Origin: Thozetella sp. PMI_491
Taxonomy: Eukaryota; Ascomycota; Sordariomycetes; Chaetosphaeriales; Chaetosphaeriaceae
NCBI GenBank assembly: GCA_021432635.1
Contig: MU270034.1
Location: 1,047,690-1,084,023, forward strand
Reading direction: 5' to 3'
DNA length: 36,334 nucleotides
Shown: in pieces, positions 22,637-35,900 of the stretch
Layout: each line of letters begins with the position of its first letter
Position numbering within the stretch: the first letter of the stretch is position 1
Notes under the pieces: model-generated
Databases searched by the model: none
The model's input: the letters and a program-made list of their open reading frames with translations, nothing else
Told to the model about the DNA's origin: nothing
Program-made: the position numbers and the translations under genes

Positions 22637-22905
22637 GCTACAGTAGGAATTAAACCTATAACTACCCTAAGGAAACCTTATAGCGTATTACTACTATACT
22701 ATAGGGCTATAAGCTATATTAATAAGAATAAGAATTAAAATTAATAAACTACTATATACTATAGTTTACTATATTTACTTCTTATTATTATAGTTAATCT
22801 ATATTCTTTACTAGTTTATAGTTTAGTTTATATTAATAATATATATAGTAATTACTTCTTATATAGATTATACTATATTTTCCTATAATATAATAATAAG
22901 TAATA
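22637..22905 (-). repeat. dispersed repeat with tRNA-like A and B boxes, copy B
   Basis: Second copy of the 22,340-22,585 sequence. On the minus strand 22,715-22,637 contains an A-box-like stretch (TAGTATAGTAGTAATACG) and a B-box-like stretch (AGGTTTAATTCC), about the right distance apart for a tRNA. The B-box differs from GGTTCGATTCC only by CG-to-TA changes. Past a further 50 bp lies the T-rich end (minus) near 22,583-22,571. The acceptor ends do not pair, so this is tRNA-derived rather than a tRNA gene. It shares GAATTAAACCTATAACT with the element at 20,811-20,882. Confidence 0.55.
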
Positions 22906-24640
22906 TTAGTAAAAGAATTTACATTATAATATTTATTACTATACTACTTTTATTACTTTATCCCTTATAAAAAGTAATATATCTTATTCCTCTTTATACT
23001 ACCCTTTTTTTCTTTCTTCTCCCCTAGCTTATTTAAAAAACCCCCCTCTCCTAGATCTTATATTATATTATTACCTCTCTTATATATAATACTTTATAAT
23101 AAAAAGGTATTTTATAAGCTAAGAATCTTTTTATCTTACTATAACCCTCCTTTACCTCCTATTAAATAATATCTTTTAACTTAAGAGATAACAACTTATA
23201 ATCTAATATATCTTATAAAGAGATACCTTTTAGATTTAAGACTAAAGATAGTTACTTACTACTTTATAATATTAATAATAACTTTACTTTAAAATAGAGT
23301 TAAAAGATTATTATTAACCTATTATATTATATATATATAACTCTAGGTCTTAATATAGTAATTATAGCTCTTTTAAAGGCATAGGAAAGCCTATCTATAA
23401 ATAGGCTGCCTTATTAGCCCTTATAAGCCTACCTTAAGATAAAAAGAACCTTACTCTTAACCAGGCATTTACTAAGTTTAACCTGAGTAATTTCTATACC
23501 TACCTAGATTCTTCTAGCTATCTTATTAAAATACACCTATTATATAACCTAATAATTAAAGTAGCTTATAACACCTTCTACTTTAATAAAAGCCTAAGCA
23601 GAGGTAAAAGCTACTACTTTATCTAAAGTATTAAATTTAACATACTTCCCACTAAAAACTATAGTCTAACCTACTCTATAATTATAGGAGAAATCTATAT
23701 CTAATCTACCTTAAATACTAAGTCTAGGGTATATTACTAACACTAGTTTTAAAATATATTAGGTTTTATAAGCCCTTTTACTAGATTATAGACCTAATAA
23801 AATATATTACTAACTATACTAGATAAATAACTAACTAAAAACACTAAGTCAGTATAATAAACTTTAGGGCTTTTACCCTTATAAAGCTAAGACTTAAGCC
23901 TACTTAAAACCTAATCTTAACTATACTCCCCTTCTTAATAATACTATTACTTTAGTATAAGAGTTATATACTAAATACCTCTTTATCTCTCTAGTGTTAT
24001 AACAAGCTTTATAAGGCAGTAATAAAGCTAGTTAACTATACTTTAAATAAGTAACTAAAGACTCTAAGATAAAGATCAAAGAGAAAGAAGTAGTATAGCT
24101 ACTCTCCAGCTCTAATTAAGGGTATATTTAAAGAGCTAGGGCCTTTAAGCACTTATAGCTCCTCTACTTGCCATAATCTTAATATATATAGCTATATAAA
24201 AATCAATAGCTAGGCAGCTATAACTATCTATTTATCTTATACACTCGCAGTAAATAGTCTAATCTATAGTCAGGGCTAATAGCTATAACATCTAATAGGA
24301 ATAGCCCCTATATAAAGCCAGTATAACTTTCTTTCCCTTTTATTTCCTTTTTTATATATAATAAGTTATTATTAAATACACCTAATATAAATAAATAAAT
24401 AAGAAAATAAATCTAAAGTTATAGTTTAATATATTATTTATTTTAAGTAAACTAAGAGACAGCTCTTTCTAACCTAATAATTTTCTAAAATAAAAAGGCT
24501 ATCTTATTTTATTAAAAAATAAAGAAAATATAACTATAACTATTACCTTCTTTTTTAATAATAATTACCCATTTATTTTACTAGTTTACCTTATTATATT
24601 ATTATACTTATATATTAAAAATATAGTAATACTTACTATA
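22905..24640. other. heavily RIPped DNA, no gene recognised
   Basis: TA-rich sequence with scattered coding-like stretches. For instance, a plus-strand frame near 23,455-23,700 reads NLTLNQAFTKFNLSNFYTYL and continues with few stops. No motif identifies a family and no intact gene is present. Confidence 0.4.
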
Positions 24641-24649
24641 CTTCTTGCT

Positions 24650-26710
24650 ATTCTTATAATTATAATAAGCTTATATTTTACTAGTATCTAGCTGCTTTTA
24701 TCTTTTATATTAACCTTAATACCTCCCTAGACTAATAGGTATATTATAATATTTATATCCTTAAATTACTACTTATAATAGTAATATCTAGCTAAGATTA
24801 TCTTTTACATTAGCCTTAACACTCCCTAAAATAATAGGTATACCACAGCCTTACACCTATTCTTTACTACTATTAACAGCAAGGTTTAGCTATATTTATC
24901 TTTCCTATTAACCTTAATACCTTTTTAAAGCAATAGATACACTATAGCCTTATACCTACCTACTACTACTATATACAATAAGATTTAGCTAAATATATCT
25001 TTTAAATCAGCCTTAACACCTTCCTAAAGCAATAGATATACTATAGCCTTATACCTACCTGCTACTACTATATATAATAAGGTTTAGCCAAGTATATCTT
25101 TTAGATTAGCCTTAGTACCTTTTTAAAACAATAAATATATTATAGCTTTATACCTACCCTTTACTACTACTTATAATAATATTTAATTATATATATCTCT
25201 AATATTAGACTTAATACCTTCCTAAAATAATAAATACACTATAGCTTTATACCTACCCTTTACTACTACTAATAATAATATTTAGCTATTTATATCTTTT
25301 AAATCAGCCTTAATACCTCCTTAAAGTAATAGGTACACTATAACTTTATACCTACTCTTTACTACCTACTATAATAAGATTTAACTATCTCTATCTTTTA
25401 GATCAGCCTTAATACCTTTCTAAAACAATAAGCATACTATAGCCTTATACCTACTCTTTACTACTACCTATAGTAGTATTTAACTATATATATCTCTAAT
25501 ATTAGACTTAACACCTTTTTAAAATAATAAGTATACTATAGCTTTACACTTACCCTTTACTACTACTTATAATAGTGTTTAGCTATTTATATCTTTTAAA
25601 TCAGCCTTAGTACCTCCTTAAAACAATAAGTACACTATAGCTTTATATCTACCCTTTACTACCTACTATAATAAGGTTTAACTATATTTATCTTTTAAAT
25701 TAGCCTTAATACCTTCTTAAAACAATAGATATACTATAGCCTTATACCTACCTATTACTACTTACCCTAGTAGTATTTAGCTATTTATATCTTTTAGATT
25801 AGCCTTAGCACCTTCTTAAAACAATAGGCATACTATAGATTTATATCTACCCTTTATTATTATTTATAATAGTATTTAACTATCTATATCTTTTATATTA
25901 TACTTAATACCTTCTTAAAATAATAAGTATACTATAGCCTTATACTTACCCTTAACTACTACCTATAATAAGGTTTAACTATATATATCTTTCCTATTAG
26001 CCTTAATACCTTTCTAAAGTAATAAATATATTACTACCTTATAACTATTTTCTACTACCCTTTATAATAGCCTATAACTCTAGCTATCTATCTCTTAAAT
26101 AATAGCCCCCCTATTAAAAAGTAATTAAACTATCTTAATATAACTCCTTTAAGCTATAAAGCTAAGTATTAAACCACTCCTATTATTAATCCTATTAATA
26201 ATAATACCTCTTATAAGTAATAGCTAGGCTACAGCTAGCTAAGCCCTTTTAACAGTAAAAAAAAGTAGTGTCTTAGCCCCTTTTCCCACCTTATTAATAA
26301 CAGCTTTAGTATTAAGTAGTATCTATACTATATCTATATACCCTACTATAACCACCTAAAACAATAATATCTATATATTTTAGTCTTAAGAGTTAACTTT
26401 AACCTTATACCAAGCTAAAAAGTACTAAGCCATAACTATATAACCCCTTACCACTACCTATAAGAATAATATCTATCTGTTATTATCCTTCTTATTTACC
26501 TTAATACTAGAAAGGTCTAACAACACCCTAGTAATATCCTTATACCCTTTAGCTATAGTTAAATATAATATTAAACTCTCCTCTCCTATCTTCTCGATAG
26601 GATTAATACCTACCTTAAATAAATACACTAAAACCTTTAAATCTCTAAGCTTTATTATTAATAATAAACTAATTAATTCTATTATTATAACATATATATT
26701 AATAATTATT
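24650..26710 (-). pseudogene. ankyrin-repeat gene relic, about 20 repeats, RIP-inactivated
   Basis: Fourteen repeat units are spaced at exactly 99 bp across 12 of 13 intervals, with anchors from 24,833 to 26,021 in steps of 99; the terminal interval (24,733-24,833) is 100. Ninety-nine bp is 33 codons, the ankyrin period. On the minus strand a unit reads like KADLKD..S-TLL..VVKG.YKAIVYLLF..G, the ankyrin pattern (D.....TPL..A...GH...V..LL...GA) with Trp and Gln codons turned to stops and His to Tyr. The same frame continues upstream to about 26,710 with six or so less regular repeats, including KDNNRQILFLQVVVRGYIV and NRSGLILSFIAQRSYIKIVQ, which contain far fewer stops. I found no NACHT, F-box or other N-terminal domain. 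Known family role: protein-protein interaction; in fungi long arrays often belong to NLR-like or effector-like proteins, but that is not shown here. Confidence 0.88.
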
Positions 26711-28900
26711 TAATATATAGCTTAGGTTTTATTAAGTATATTATACTAGATAATAAGATATATATTATATACCTAGTATATATATCTCTATAGGTTATCC
26801 TATTAAGAAAAGCTTTTAATACAGCCCTTAATCCTATAGTAAAACTTACTTATAATATAATAATAAACTACCTACTTATAATATAATACGTTACACTTTT
26901 ACTAGAATTACTTATTATAATAACTATATAAATATACTAAAAGTATTAATACTATATAACAGTAATTTATTAGATATAAATATAAAATAACTAAGTTTTA
27001 AGCTATATAATAAAAACAAGACTTAAAATAGTAAAAAAAAGTATAAAGATCTAATACTTTTAAAATAAAGCTTTTAATAGTAAGACAGTATTCTATTATA
27101 TAAAGTAAGGCATATCTTATTTACTAAAAAAGAGAAAGAAAAAACTCTTATAATAAGGCACTATTATATTTAAAAAGAAAATTTAAGCACGCCTTATTTA
27201 TATTATAATCTAGCCCTAGGTAAGGCTAGGCTACCCCTGCCACGCCTAAAGGCTGCCTAACCTATACTATAATACTATAGTATATATTTATATTAAACAC
27301 CTATTATATTATAATAAAGCTTAAGTCTTTACCCTTATATGATTAAATCCTACCTAGTAATATATATAATCTAGTCTTACTACTAAGTTATTCTATAAGG
27401 TCTTTCTAACTAAAAAACATCTCGACTATATCCCTATAGTTAATAAGCTTAATAGTTAATTTATATACTATCTTATAAAATAATAAATATAATAACTAAC
27501 TACTTTATTATTATTAAAAAATCTTAATATATTAATAATAATTAAAAACCTTAGAGCGATAAAATATATATATAAAAGTATATAAGTTTTTTTTTTTAAC
27601 TAATATAGGCATACCTCTTTTAATTTCTAGTAGTATCCCTTTAATTTAATTATATATAACCTAATAATATATAACCCTAGCACTTATAACTTAATTACCT
27701 TAACTATTTATCCTTTTTATTAAGCTTTAAACTGCTTTATAATACTTTTTAGCCCCTAGGACTAAGACTATTACAACTAATTAGCTACTAATAGTAATAC
27801 CTATATAATTTATAGTTAGTAGTAAAGCTGCCTTTATAATCTTAAGTATTATATATAGATATACTAGCCTAAGGGTTTAAAATATTATTATAAGAACTAT
27901 AAGGCCTTATTTTTATAAAAGAATAACCTTAAAGACTATTATTATAAGTAGTATCTATATTTTAAGTCTAAAGATATAACTAATAAATAGGTTAAAAGTG
28001 TTTAAAGGTAAAGCTAGGAATTTATATACTTTAAAATTAAAAGAGTAAAGACAAGAAAAGCTTAGGTCTATTTATATATCTCTTACCTCTTTAAAGAGTA
28101 AGGCTTAAGATTTTTAAAAGTAGGCTATAAAAAATATAATAAAGAATTAAACTTAGCCTTAAAAAAGATTAAGTAGTAAATAAGGCAGTAATAAGAGTAG
28201 TAATAATATCTAACACTTATATATAGTATAGGTTTCCCTAGAAACTAGACTTTTCCCTATTAAAATAAACCCTTTACCTAGTATATTTTACAACTAAGAG
28301 AATTATATTTTAAACAATATAAAAAATAAGTCTATATATTTTAACTTATAAATAATCTATATTACTTTTCTATCTTTACCTAAATAAAAAAGGTAAAGTA
28401 TAAAGGCAAAGATTTTAAATATAAAAGCAGCAGCTAAAAATTTACTCTTAAATCTAAGATATTAATACTAGCTTATACTTCTTAAATTAAAATACTAGCA
28501 AATATTTTTAAAAAGTAAGTTTAAAATCTCTTTTTAGCTTTAAGACACTACTTAATTCAGTAAACACTTTATAAAATATATATTAAAAGGTATATAGTTT
28601 CTTTTCCTTTTAATCCTATTTATTTTTTTACAGTGATTTTTATCTTTAGTTATATATAAAAGCCTTAATATAAACCTAGTTAAAAACACTGCCTTATTAT
28701 TCTCTACCTTAAGGCTGTTTTTATTATAGTAGTTATAATACTAGTTCTAGTTAAGGCTAATAGTTTAACTGTTTTAAAAAAAGAGTAAGTATATATTATT
28801 CTTTTACTATAAAAAGATAAGAAGGTATATAATAAGCTAAGGAATCTCTATTTATAAATTATATATAATAGGTTAATTAAGTTTTTTAGGGTATAGTTTT
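26710..28900. other. RIPped DNA with an unassigned coding-like stretch
   Basis: About 26,710-27,200 lies upstream of the ankyrin relic and may hold its promoter and N-terminus, but I cannot recognise a domain. About 27,750-28,650 on the plus strand reads as a lysine- and tyrosine-rich frame with TAA/TAG stops only (for example KNYKALFLQKNNLKDYYYKQ) and may be another degraded ORF. No intact gene is seen. Confidence 0.35.
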
Positions 28901-28906
28901 ATCTAT

Positions 28907-29062
28907 CCCTAACTATTATGTTAAAAGACATAGGGGGGCTAACCCTAACTACTATATTAAAAGATATAGGGGGGCTAACCCTTTTTCTTTAGTGTGAAAA
29001 AAACGTCTCTATATTTTCTACAGGGGGCTATATCTTTTTAATTTTAGGGGCTATATCTTTTC
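28907..29062 (+). repeat. short tandem repeats with G-run motifs before the first TLH-like copy
   Basis: A 36-bp unit is duplicated in tandem (28,907-28,942 and 28,943-28,978), differing at three transition sites and containing GGGGGGCTAA. Then GGGGCTATATCTTTT occurs at 29,024 and again at 29,047, 23 bp apart. The layout (ACAGGGGG followed by TA-containing sequence, repeated at 23-24 bp) resembles the clusters at 32,474-32,520 and 36,089-36,135. Confidence 0.75.
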
Positions 29063-29081
29063 TAGGAAAGGTAGGTTCCTG

Positions 29082-29151
29082 TACTTGTATAAAGCTATAA
29101 ATAAAGTATATAATACAAGTAGACCTAGTAAGTTTAAATCTTACTTTCTTT
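29082..29151 (+). other. inverted repeat plus T-arm-like sequence
   Basis: A perfect 9-bp inverted repeat (TACTTGTAT at 29,082-29,090; ATACAAGTA at 29,113-29,121) is followed by GTAAG-TTTAAAT-CTTAC at 29,128-29,144, the shape of a tRNA T-arm with a RIP-altered TTCAAAT loop, and then by pyrimidine-rich sequence. I could not complete a tRNA fold, so a tRNA-derived fragment is only a possibility. Confidence 0.3.
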
Positions 29152-29699
29152 TTCTTATATCTATTATATATAATATACTTTATATTAATATACTAGTACT
29201 AGCTTAAATTAGTATTTCTAGCCTAAGCATTATATATCTAAGCTATTAGTTATTATAGTTAATCTATATTATCCGCTTATCTAGGGTCTAGAGATCTACT
29301 ACTTAGCTAATATCTATTATTTAATAAGGCTAGTAAAAGACTAGGGTTAAGGAGTAAAGTCTTTTTTTTATTAGCTAGTTACTCTTAACTTACTATATTA
29401 ATACTTAATATAACTATTTACTAGGGCCTAAGAGATTTTAGCTAATGCCACTATTAGGATTAAGAGATAATAAGACTAAAAAATCTTATAAGTGCTATGT
29501 CAAGTACTAACTACTAGACTTAAAGATAAGAGTTAGGTATTATAGCTTTTAACTATTACTTAGTTTCTATATCTTTTTTATAATAATATATTTCTATATT
29601 TTAAAAGCTTAGTAGCTACTTATCTATAAGTAATACTACTATACTATTACATAGGGATAGATTAATAATTATCTCTTTAGCTACTATATCCCTAAAGAC

Positions 29700-32396
29700 A
29701 TATATATAGCTATAATTATATAGTCCTAGTAATTTAATCTTATAAAGAGTAAGGCCAAGCTAAAAGCATATATTTTACCTGTTAATACTATTATAAAGCT
29801 CCTATATATCTATCTAGTACAACAGGATAGTTTTTACTATATATATATAAAGGATTATTTATATATTACTATAATAAAGAAGTAGATTTATTAATACTTA
29901 ATATAGGACTATAAGTGCTAGCTCGCTAAGTAAAAGCGTCTATATAAAGGTATTAGTAGCTCTAAAGACCTATTTTATTAGTATATAAGGGTGTTTTACC
30001 AGGTACTTTTTAACTATAAAAAAAGCCTATAATACTTTAAGGTACTTTATAAATATATAGCTAAGGATAGGTTTATCTCTAATATAAGAGAGCTTATAGA
30101 GACTATTTAGCAGATAGTATAATATTTTAAGGCGTTTATACTCTAGGTTTAAAAGGCTAAGGCAGAGTGGATTAAAGCGTTAAATAAGTTTAAGGGCCTT
30201 AATATATAGGTTAAGAGGATCGGGGTAACTATATATCTTATAGCGTTTAATAATTATAAAGATAAGCTATAGGTACTTTTATTACTAGTACTCTTACTTC
30301 CTACCTTAGATATAAATAACTATAAAGACTATAAATACAATAAGGCACTCTAATAAGTCTTTTTTACTTTCTTATAGCTTTATATTAAGGCAACCTAAAA
30401 CATATAGTAGGACGTTATTAGACTTAATACATTATTTAAAGTTATATAGTGGAAACGTATTACTAGTAATAACCAGCTGTTTTTATATTATTATTAGCCT
30501 ACTATTATTTACTAGTATTAAGACATTATAAAAGTATTTCTAATATATATAGTATAGTATATCGTAATTAAAGACCTGATTAAATATCTATTATTCTAAC
30601 TCTCTATTATATAGAAGATAATACTTAATATAATACTTAATATAACTAACTATACCAAGAAGACTTTTTAACAGTATAAGAATAACCTAGAAGCGCTACA
30701 CACTAAGTAAGCCTTTACTATACTTAATAGCTATATATTTATATTTCTTATATTAGTTATTTATTATATACTAAAAAACACTAAATATAATAATATATTA
30801 GTTAGCTTTATTATTATACTTATAATTAACAAGAATAAGTTATAAGAGCTTAAGACTATTATCACACTAAAACTCTCTGCGCTTACTATAATTATCTAGC
30901 TACTAGTACTAAAAGATATATACCAGATATAATAGGTATAGATTATACATTATATAGACAAGAGGCTTATAGTAAAAGAGGCTAGGAAAACTATTAATAA
31001 CTACTTTAAACTTGTTTATTAGACTATATAAAACTATCTATTATAAGACAAAAGGGCTGTTAAGGCTAGGGCTAAGCCAATCTTAATAATACTAATAAAG
31101 TATATTCTTAAGCTATAATAATATAATATAAAAAAGTAAAGCATACTTATCAGTAAGGGGCATACTAGTTAGTCTAAAGAGATACTAGTCTTTAAAAATA
31201 TCTAGCTTAAGGTTCTCCAGCTCTAGGCAATAGTATATAAAGCTATTAATAAGTATTATAATATCTTACTATAGGATTTATTTTTCTTTTCTAATCTTAA
31301 GGCACTAACTAAGCTACTAAAGATCCTATAAGATAGCTTATCAAATAACCCTAGCGACTATACTATTAAGTACTTATTTATTACACAACTAGCCCCTTAT
31401 ACCAGCTTAATATAACTCTATAAATAGGTTAGATACAATATAATACTTTAAGCATAATAGTTTCAGCCTATAAGTACTAGTAATAATATAACACTTAACC
31501 CATATACTGTCTAGGGTTTTAAGATTATACTTAATCAGTTCTACAAGCTACTTTTATTCTATATCTACTTATCTAAGGGATAGCTAATACAGTTAAACAA
31601 TCTCTTAACACTATAACACTATAATATTAACAATAAAGGGCTATAGAATATTTTTATCAACAGTTAGTAGGTTATAATTATAACTAGCTCCTATAAGGTA
31701 TATATATACACTAATAAGCTATAGATTATATATAGGTTCTTACTATAAAAGGTTAGCGAGCTACTCGTCTATTATCTCTAGCTTATACTACTGTTTTAAG
31801 AGGTATATTAGATCTAGGTATATAAAGTAAAGCAGCTCTAGTTAACTATATAAACTGATATACTTAATAGTATTAACAAGGTTAATAAAGTTATACTAAT
31901 AACAGCTAAGAAGGTATAAACAGCTAAGTAGATATAATAGGTATTATAATAGATTAATAAGTAGTATACTAGGTTTATAATTAATATTAGTAGCTAATAG
32001 TATATAGCGATTATATTTATATAATAATACCTCTAGGAGTAGTTCTACAAGCTAGACAGTAGGGGCAGGTATAATAGTAGATACAATAATAAGTATAAGT
32101 CAGAAGATAAAGGGTTTAAGGGTAAAGAGGAATATAATAGTCTTTAGGATCTTTAAGCTAGGTATAACAACTAACTTATAGTATAAGTCTATAAATAACT
32201 AATAAGTAAGGGCTTATTTAATAGCTAATAGATGTTAGAGTAATATTAAGTGATCTTATATGACTAATACTACTTACTTAGGTTCTAAAATAACAAGGAT
32301 AAGCTACTAGTGCCTAGGTAAAAGTATAAGGCACTAACACTCTTTAAAACCCAAGCGTTAGAGAAGTAATAGATATACTAACAATAACTATATAAT
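29700..32396 (+). pseudogene. TLH-type N-terminal region, copy 1, heavily RIPped
   Basis: From about 30,640 to 32,396 one plus-strand frame (codons at positions 0 mod 3) aligns with copy 2 and with what I know of fungal telomere-linked-helicase proteins. SALTIIIQLLVLKDIY near 30,880 matches the SALIKIVCMLVVH segment of copy 2. GLQNIFINSQQVIIIT near 31,640 matches the GVRNVFLHDDMVCFVT segment. KVSELLVYYL at 31,749-31,778 matches EVGELLVWYLWLVLPF. A YIAI segment near 32,001 matches the HIAIAI region. From about 29,700 to 30,600 a coding-like frame is present in a different phase, so a frameshift or intron lies near 30,600-30,650, where a 12-bp unit is duplicated. The frame ends with no helicase motifs. 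Stops are nearly all TAA/TAG. Function in living homologues is not established; the domain accompanies RecQ-type helicases near telomeres. Confidence 0.75.
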
Positions 32397-32404
32397 ATCT
32401 TTCT

Positions 32405-32525
32405 CCCTATCCCTTACTCCGCGGTGAACTCTAGTAGAGTTGGCTGCAAAACGCACGGACATGCTGGCGGACAGGGGGTAGAGTTGGTTGAAAAACAGGG
32501 GGTAGAGTTGACTGGACTTTTTTGC
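32405..32525 (+). repeat. terminal direct-repeat cluster A, after TLH-like copy 1
   Basis: Contains TAGTAGAGTTGGCTGCAAAA near 32,432, then GGGGGTAGAGTTG at 32,474 and again at 32,498 (24-bp spacing), ending in GGACTTTTTTGC. Cluster B at 36,030-36,136 has the same order: TAGTAGAGCTCGTAGAAAAT, then GGGGGTAGA at 36,089 and 36,113, again 24 bp apart. Both start where their TLH-like frame ends. They are direct, not inverted, repeats. Confidence 0.8.
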
Positions 32526-32929
32526 CCTAAAACACATAGTAGGGGTTAGAGTCGATTCGTAACGACACGGCCATTCTCGTAGTGTTTTTCGTTTTGTCAT
32601 AGAACGCCTGTGGCCGTCGTAGTGCTAGGAGAGAGTTTTAGTGGGAAAGTGGTGAGGTGTGTCCCGGCAGGCAATGTAGAACGGTTGGCGTTGATTTAAG
32701 GTTGGCGAGCCAGGGGCCTGGTTCTATAACATCTCGTTTCAGCGAGATTTGCTCTTTCGGCTAGGGCTTGACGATAAAAGGAGCAACACTAGCCAACCTG
32801 GTAAGCCACTTTACGCATAAACACATCTATACGCAACAGTGGTTATAGCAGCCAGAGGGTAGAAGTGTATAGGGTCAAGAGGGGGGACTTTTGTCATTCT
32901 TTCAACGACAAAAAACATAAGTCAAGAGT
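32526..32929. other. GC-balanced spacer upstream of TLH-like copy 2
   Basis: Unlike the RIPped DNA to the left, this 400-bp interval has normal CA, TG and CG content. It should hold the promoter and leader of copy 2 if that gene was ever expressed from here. A small minus-strand open frame (32,388-32,600) crosses the repeat cluster and has no support as a gene. Confidence 0.45.
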
Positions 32930-35900
32930 ATACAAACCACTAACATAGATAACCCAGCTGCTCTAACAGGAGCGTATATACCTCTCTCAAGTAGCTAGAC
33001 CAGCAAACCTAGTAGCAGATAGCCCAGTAGTCCCTAGCGCAACATACACACTGTCTCGCCCCCTAATAGCCTATCTAGGGAGGATAAAGGCAAGATACTT
33101 GCTGAGATAATCCAGGCGTGGCATGCTACACAGCGTAGCGACAAAGCTAATGCAATTCTTCCGTTTATATACCTGCCAGTATACCGTATTATTATATATA
33201 GGGACTGCCAGGTAGGCTATGTAGCAGACAAGGTGCTCACCTATCTCTACAGCTACTACCAGCTCTGCCCAGCCGCGTGGCAGACTGTTGTGCAGGCTAT
33301 CTAGCAGATCCCGGGCGTAGTCTGTAAGCAGGCCGAGCTCCGGTCGTTCTGCTTCCCGCCGCCGGAGAACGCAGCTATCTTATATCTTCTAGCACCCGAG
33401 ACCAACGGGCTGGCGTGTAACTAGTGTGCTTATATCAGCCGCCAGGTCTAGAAGATCTAGGCGTATTACTGCTCAACGTACAGCTAGATAAACCCCCATG
33501 CACGCGGAGGCTGCTTCCCGCGGGCCGCAACTTCCCAGGCCGTTGGGCCGTGACGCACCAGGGTCCGATGCCAACGCTTCTTCCATTCCTACACGGCGAG
33601 CAACTGGTTCGAGGTTGAGCGATCTGCCCCGGCCGTCCCTGATAAGCCTATATAAGCGCTGACGCTTGACTTGCAGTCCAAACTGCTGCAGGCCTACTAG
33701 GATTAGGCTGGGCGGTTCGTATTTAAGGCGTAAGAACCTATCTAGGAAGGCAGCAGTAAGTTCGAGCTAAACGCATGGCTTGACTATATAGGCTGGGCAG
33801 GGCATCTAGCTAAGCGTGACCCCTAGCGGCTGTGGACGCTAGTCGAACCGATTGGCGAGGCCGAGCCTGTGCTGCAGCAGATGTGGGAGGTGGTCAAGCA
33901 GGTAGTTGACGAGGCGCGCTTTGTGTCTCGGCCCGGGGCCGTCAGCCGCGCCGTTCTCTTCGAGGTCCACCGGTGCGAGGTCGATACGAAGTTGCGCCGG
34001 CTGTTTGACAGCCGGCTTGAGGAGGACATATAGATGCGGTATAAAGAGGTGCTTTATAAGGTGTTTTGCGCGTGGCAGCGGGTAGAGGCGTGGGGCGAGG
34101 AGGAGCGGCTGCTATATATACTTACAGAGCGGTAGCGCATGCTCTCGGACGATCTATATATGTTTTTCAAGCGGGGCGCTGACGGAGACATGTTGTTGTG
34201 GGCTGACCAGGCTGACTGTCTCGGTATTGATCTGCTTGTTAGCTTGTTTGACTATCCCGTGTGGCATAGCGAATATGAGAATGTAGTGATTAGTATGCTT
34301 GCTGTACTCGGCTTGCACGACGACGGTGGATGGGCATAGGCGGGCGAGTATACGATAAACTACTCGGCACTTATCAAGATTGTGTGCATGCTCGTGGTGC
34401 ACTAGTCCCGCATCGAGCAGTAGGAGGAGCTGGCGTAGCACTAGCGGACGATGGACGATAAGGCGGCGTGGGCGGCCACGCGCGGGCTCTTCTGGACCGT
34501 GCGAGGGAAGGTGTGGCGCTTCTGCACGACGGCTGGGCCCGAAAGTAGCCCGATGCCGATGGACTGGATGTTTGAGTCGCGGGCGTACGGCATGAAGATT
34601 CACTACACGACGCCGGCGGCCGGCACGATCGACTGGCAGGGCGAGCGGATCGTCTACTAGCGGATGCGCTTCCGTATGTGCGACTTTGCCGACATGCTCT
34701 TCGCGCTCGTCGACGAGAGCCGCGCGCTGCTGGCCCAGCTCGGCATGGTCGACGGGCTTGACCAGCTCCCCGTGATTGGGTGGGGCTAGCTCGAGGACGA
34801 CCAGAGCGAGGACAAGGTTGGCTACTTGTTTCTGTAGGACGACTGCAACGGGTGGCTGGCGAACGGGCGTGGCTGGGTGCTGCGGCGCATTCTTGGGGAC
34901 GAGAAGCGGCTGGGCGTGTGGGCGGCAGACGGGGGCGTGTCGGTGTACCGGGCGAGGGCGGTGCGGCAGTACGGGGTGGCGGTCGAGTAGCTTTGCGAGT
35001 GGCTGTTGCTGCTCATGCATATGGCGGGCGGGTAGCTGGCGTGGACGACGGAGCTCTTGGGGCTCCGGTTCTGCAACACGGAGAATGGCGGGGTACGGAA
35101 CGTCTTTCTGCACGACGACATGGTCTGCTTTGTGACGTTGTACCACAAGAACTACCGCAGCACGGTGCACGCGAAGGTGATCTACTGCTATCTCCCGCGC
35201 GAGGTCGGCGAGCTGCTGGTCTGGTATCTCTGGCTTGTCTTGCCGTTCTGGCAGGAGGTCTAGGGGCTTGTGAAGCAGTCAGATGCCCGGAGCGCGTTCT
35301 TGTGGGCCGACGAGGTGGTGTAGCGGCCGGACGACGATGGCGCAGACGACTTGGGCTATGACAGCGGCGGCAGTGAGGATGACGACGTATCGATTGCCCG
35401 CGCAGAGACCCCGCTGACTGAGGAAGAGGCGGCGCTCGCCCAGCCCGGCTTCTAGGTGTGGCTGAAGGAGTGCAAGTGGACGGCGGACCGGATGCGGCGG
35501 ATCGTCTAGCAGTATAGCACCCGGCTGCTCGGGGTCTGGCTGAACGTCAGCGCGTGGCGGCACATTGCAATCGCGATCGCTAACTGGTTTCTCAACCAGG
35601 CGTTTGGGGATGCGGCGGACGGCTACGCGGACGACGATGGGGACGAGGTCGAGGACAACATTTGGGACGTGCAGGCCGGGCACGGCACGCATGTGGCTGG
35701 GATGGTGTACGCATGTGGGCTGCAGCAGGGCTTCAACGGCACGGCGGTCCGGCGTAACTAGTTCCGGTGTATCAGCTGCGTGTGGCACCGCTTCTGGGGG
35801 CTTGGGTGCGAGGACGCGGCGGGGGTGTGGCCCGGGGCGAAGCGCAAGTGTGAAGCGTTTGACGGTGCGCGCGAGGAGGGTTGCTTCCGGTGGTTCTAGT

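Noticed and set aside
24650..26100. CRISPR-like or satellite array
   Set aside because: The 99-bp period lacks constant repeats with variable spacers, and it translates as ankyrin repeats on the minus strand.
34154..35170. 338-codon open frame on the minus strand
   Set aside because: It is antisense to the recognisable TLH-like frame, in GC-rich DNA where stops are rare by chance. Its His/Pro/Arg-rich product has no domain.
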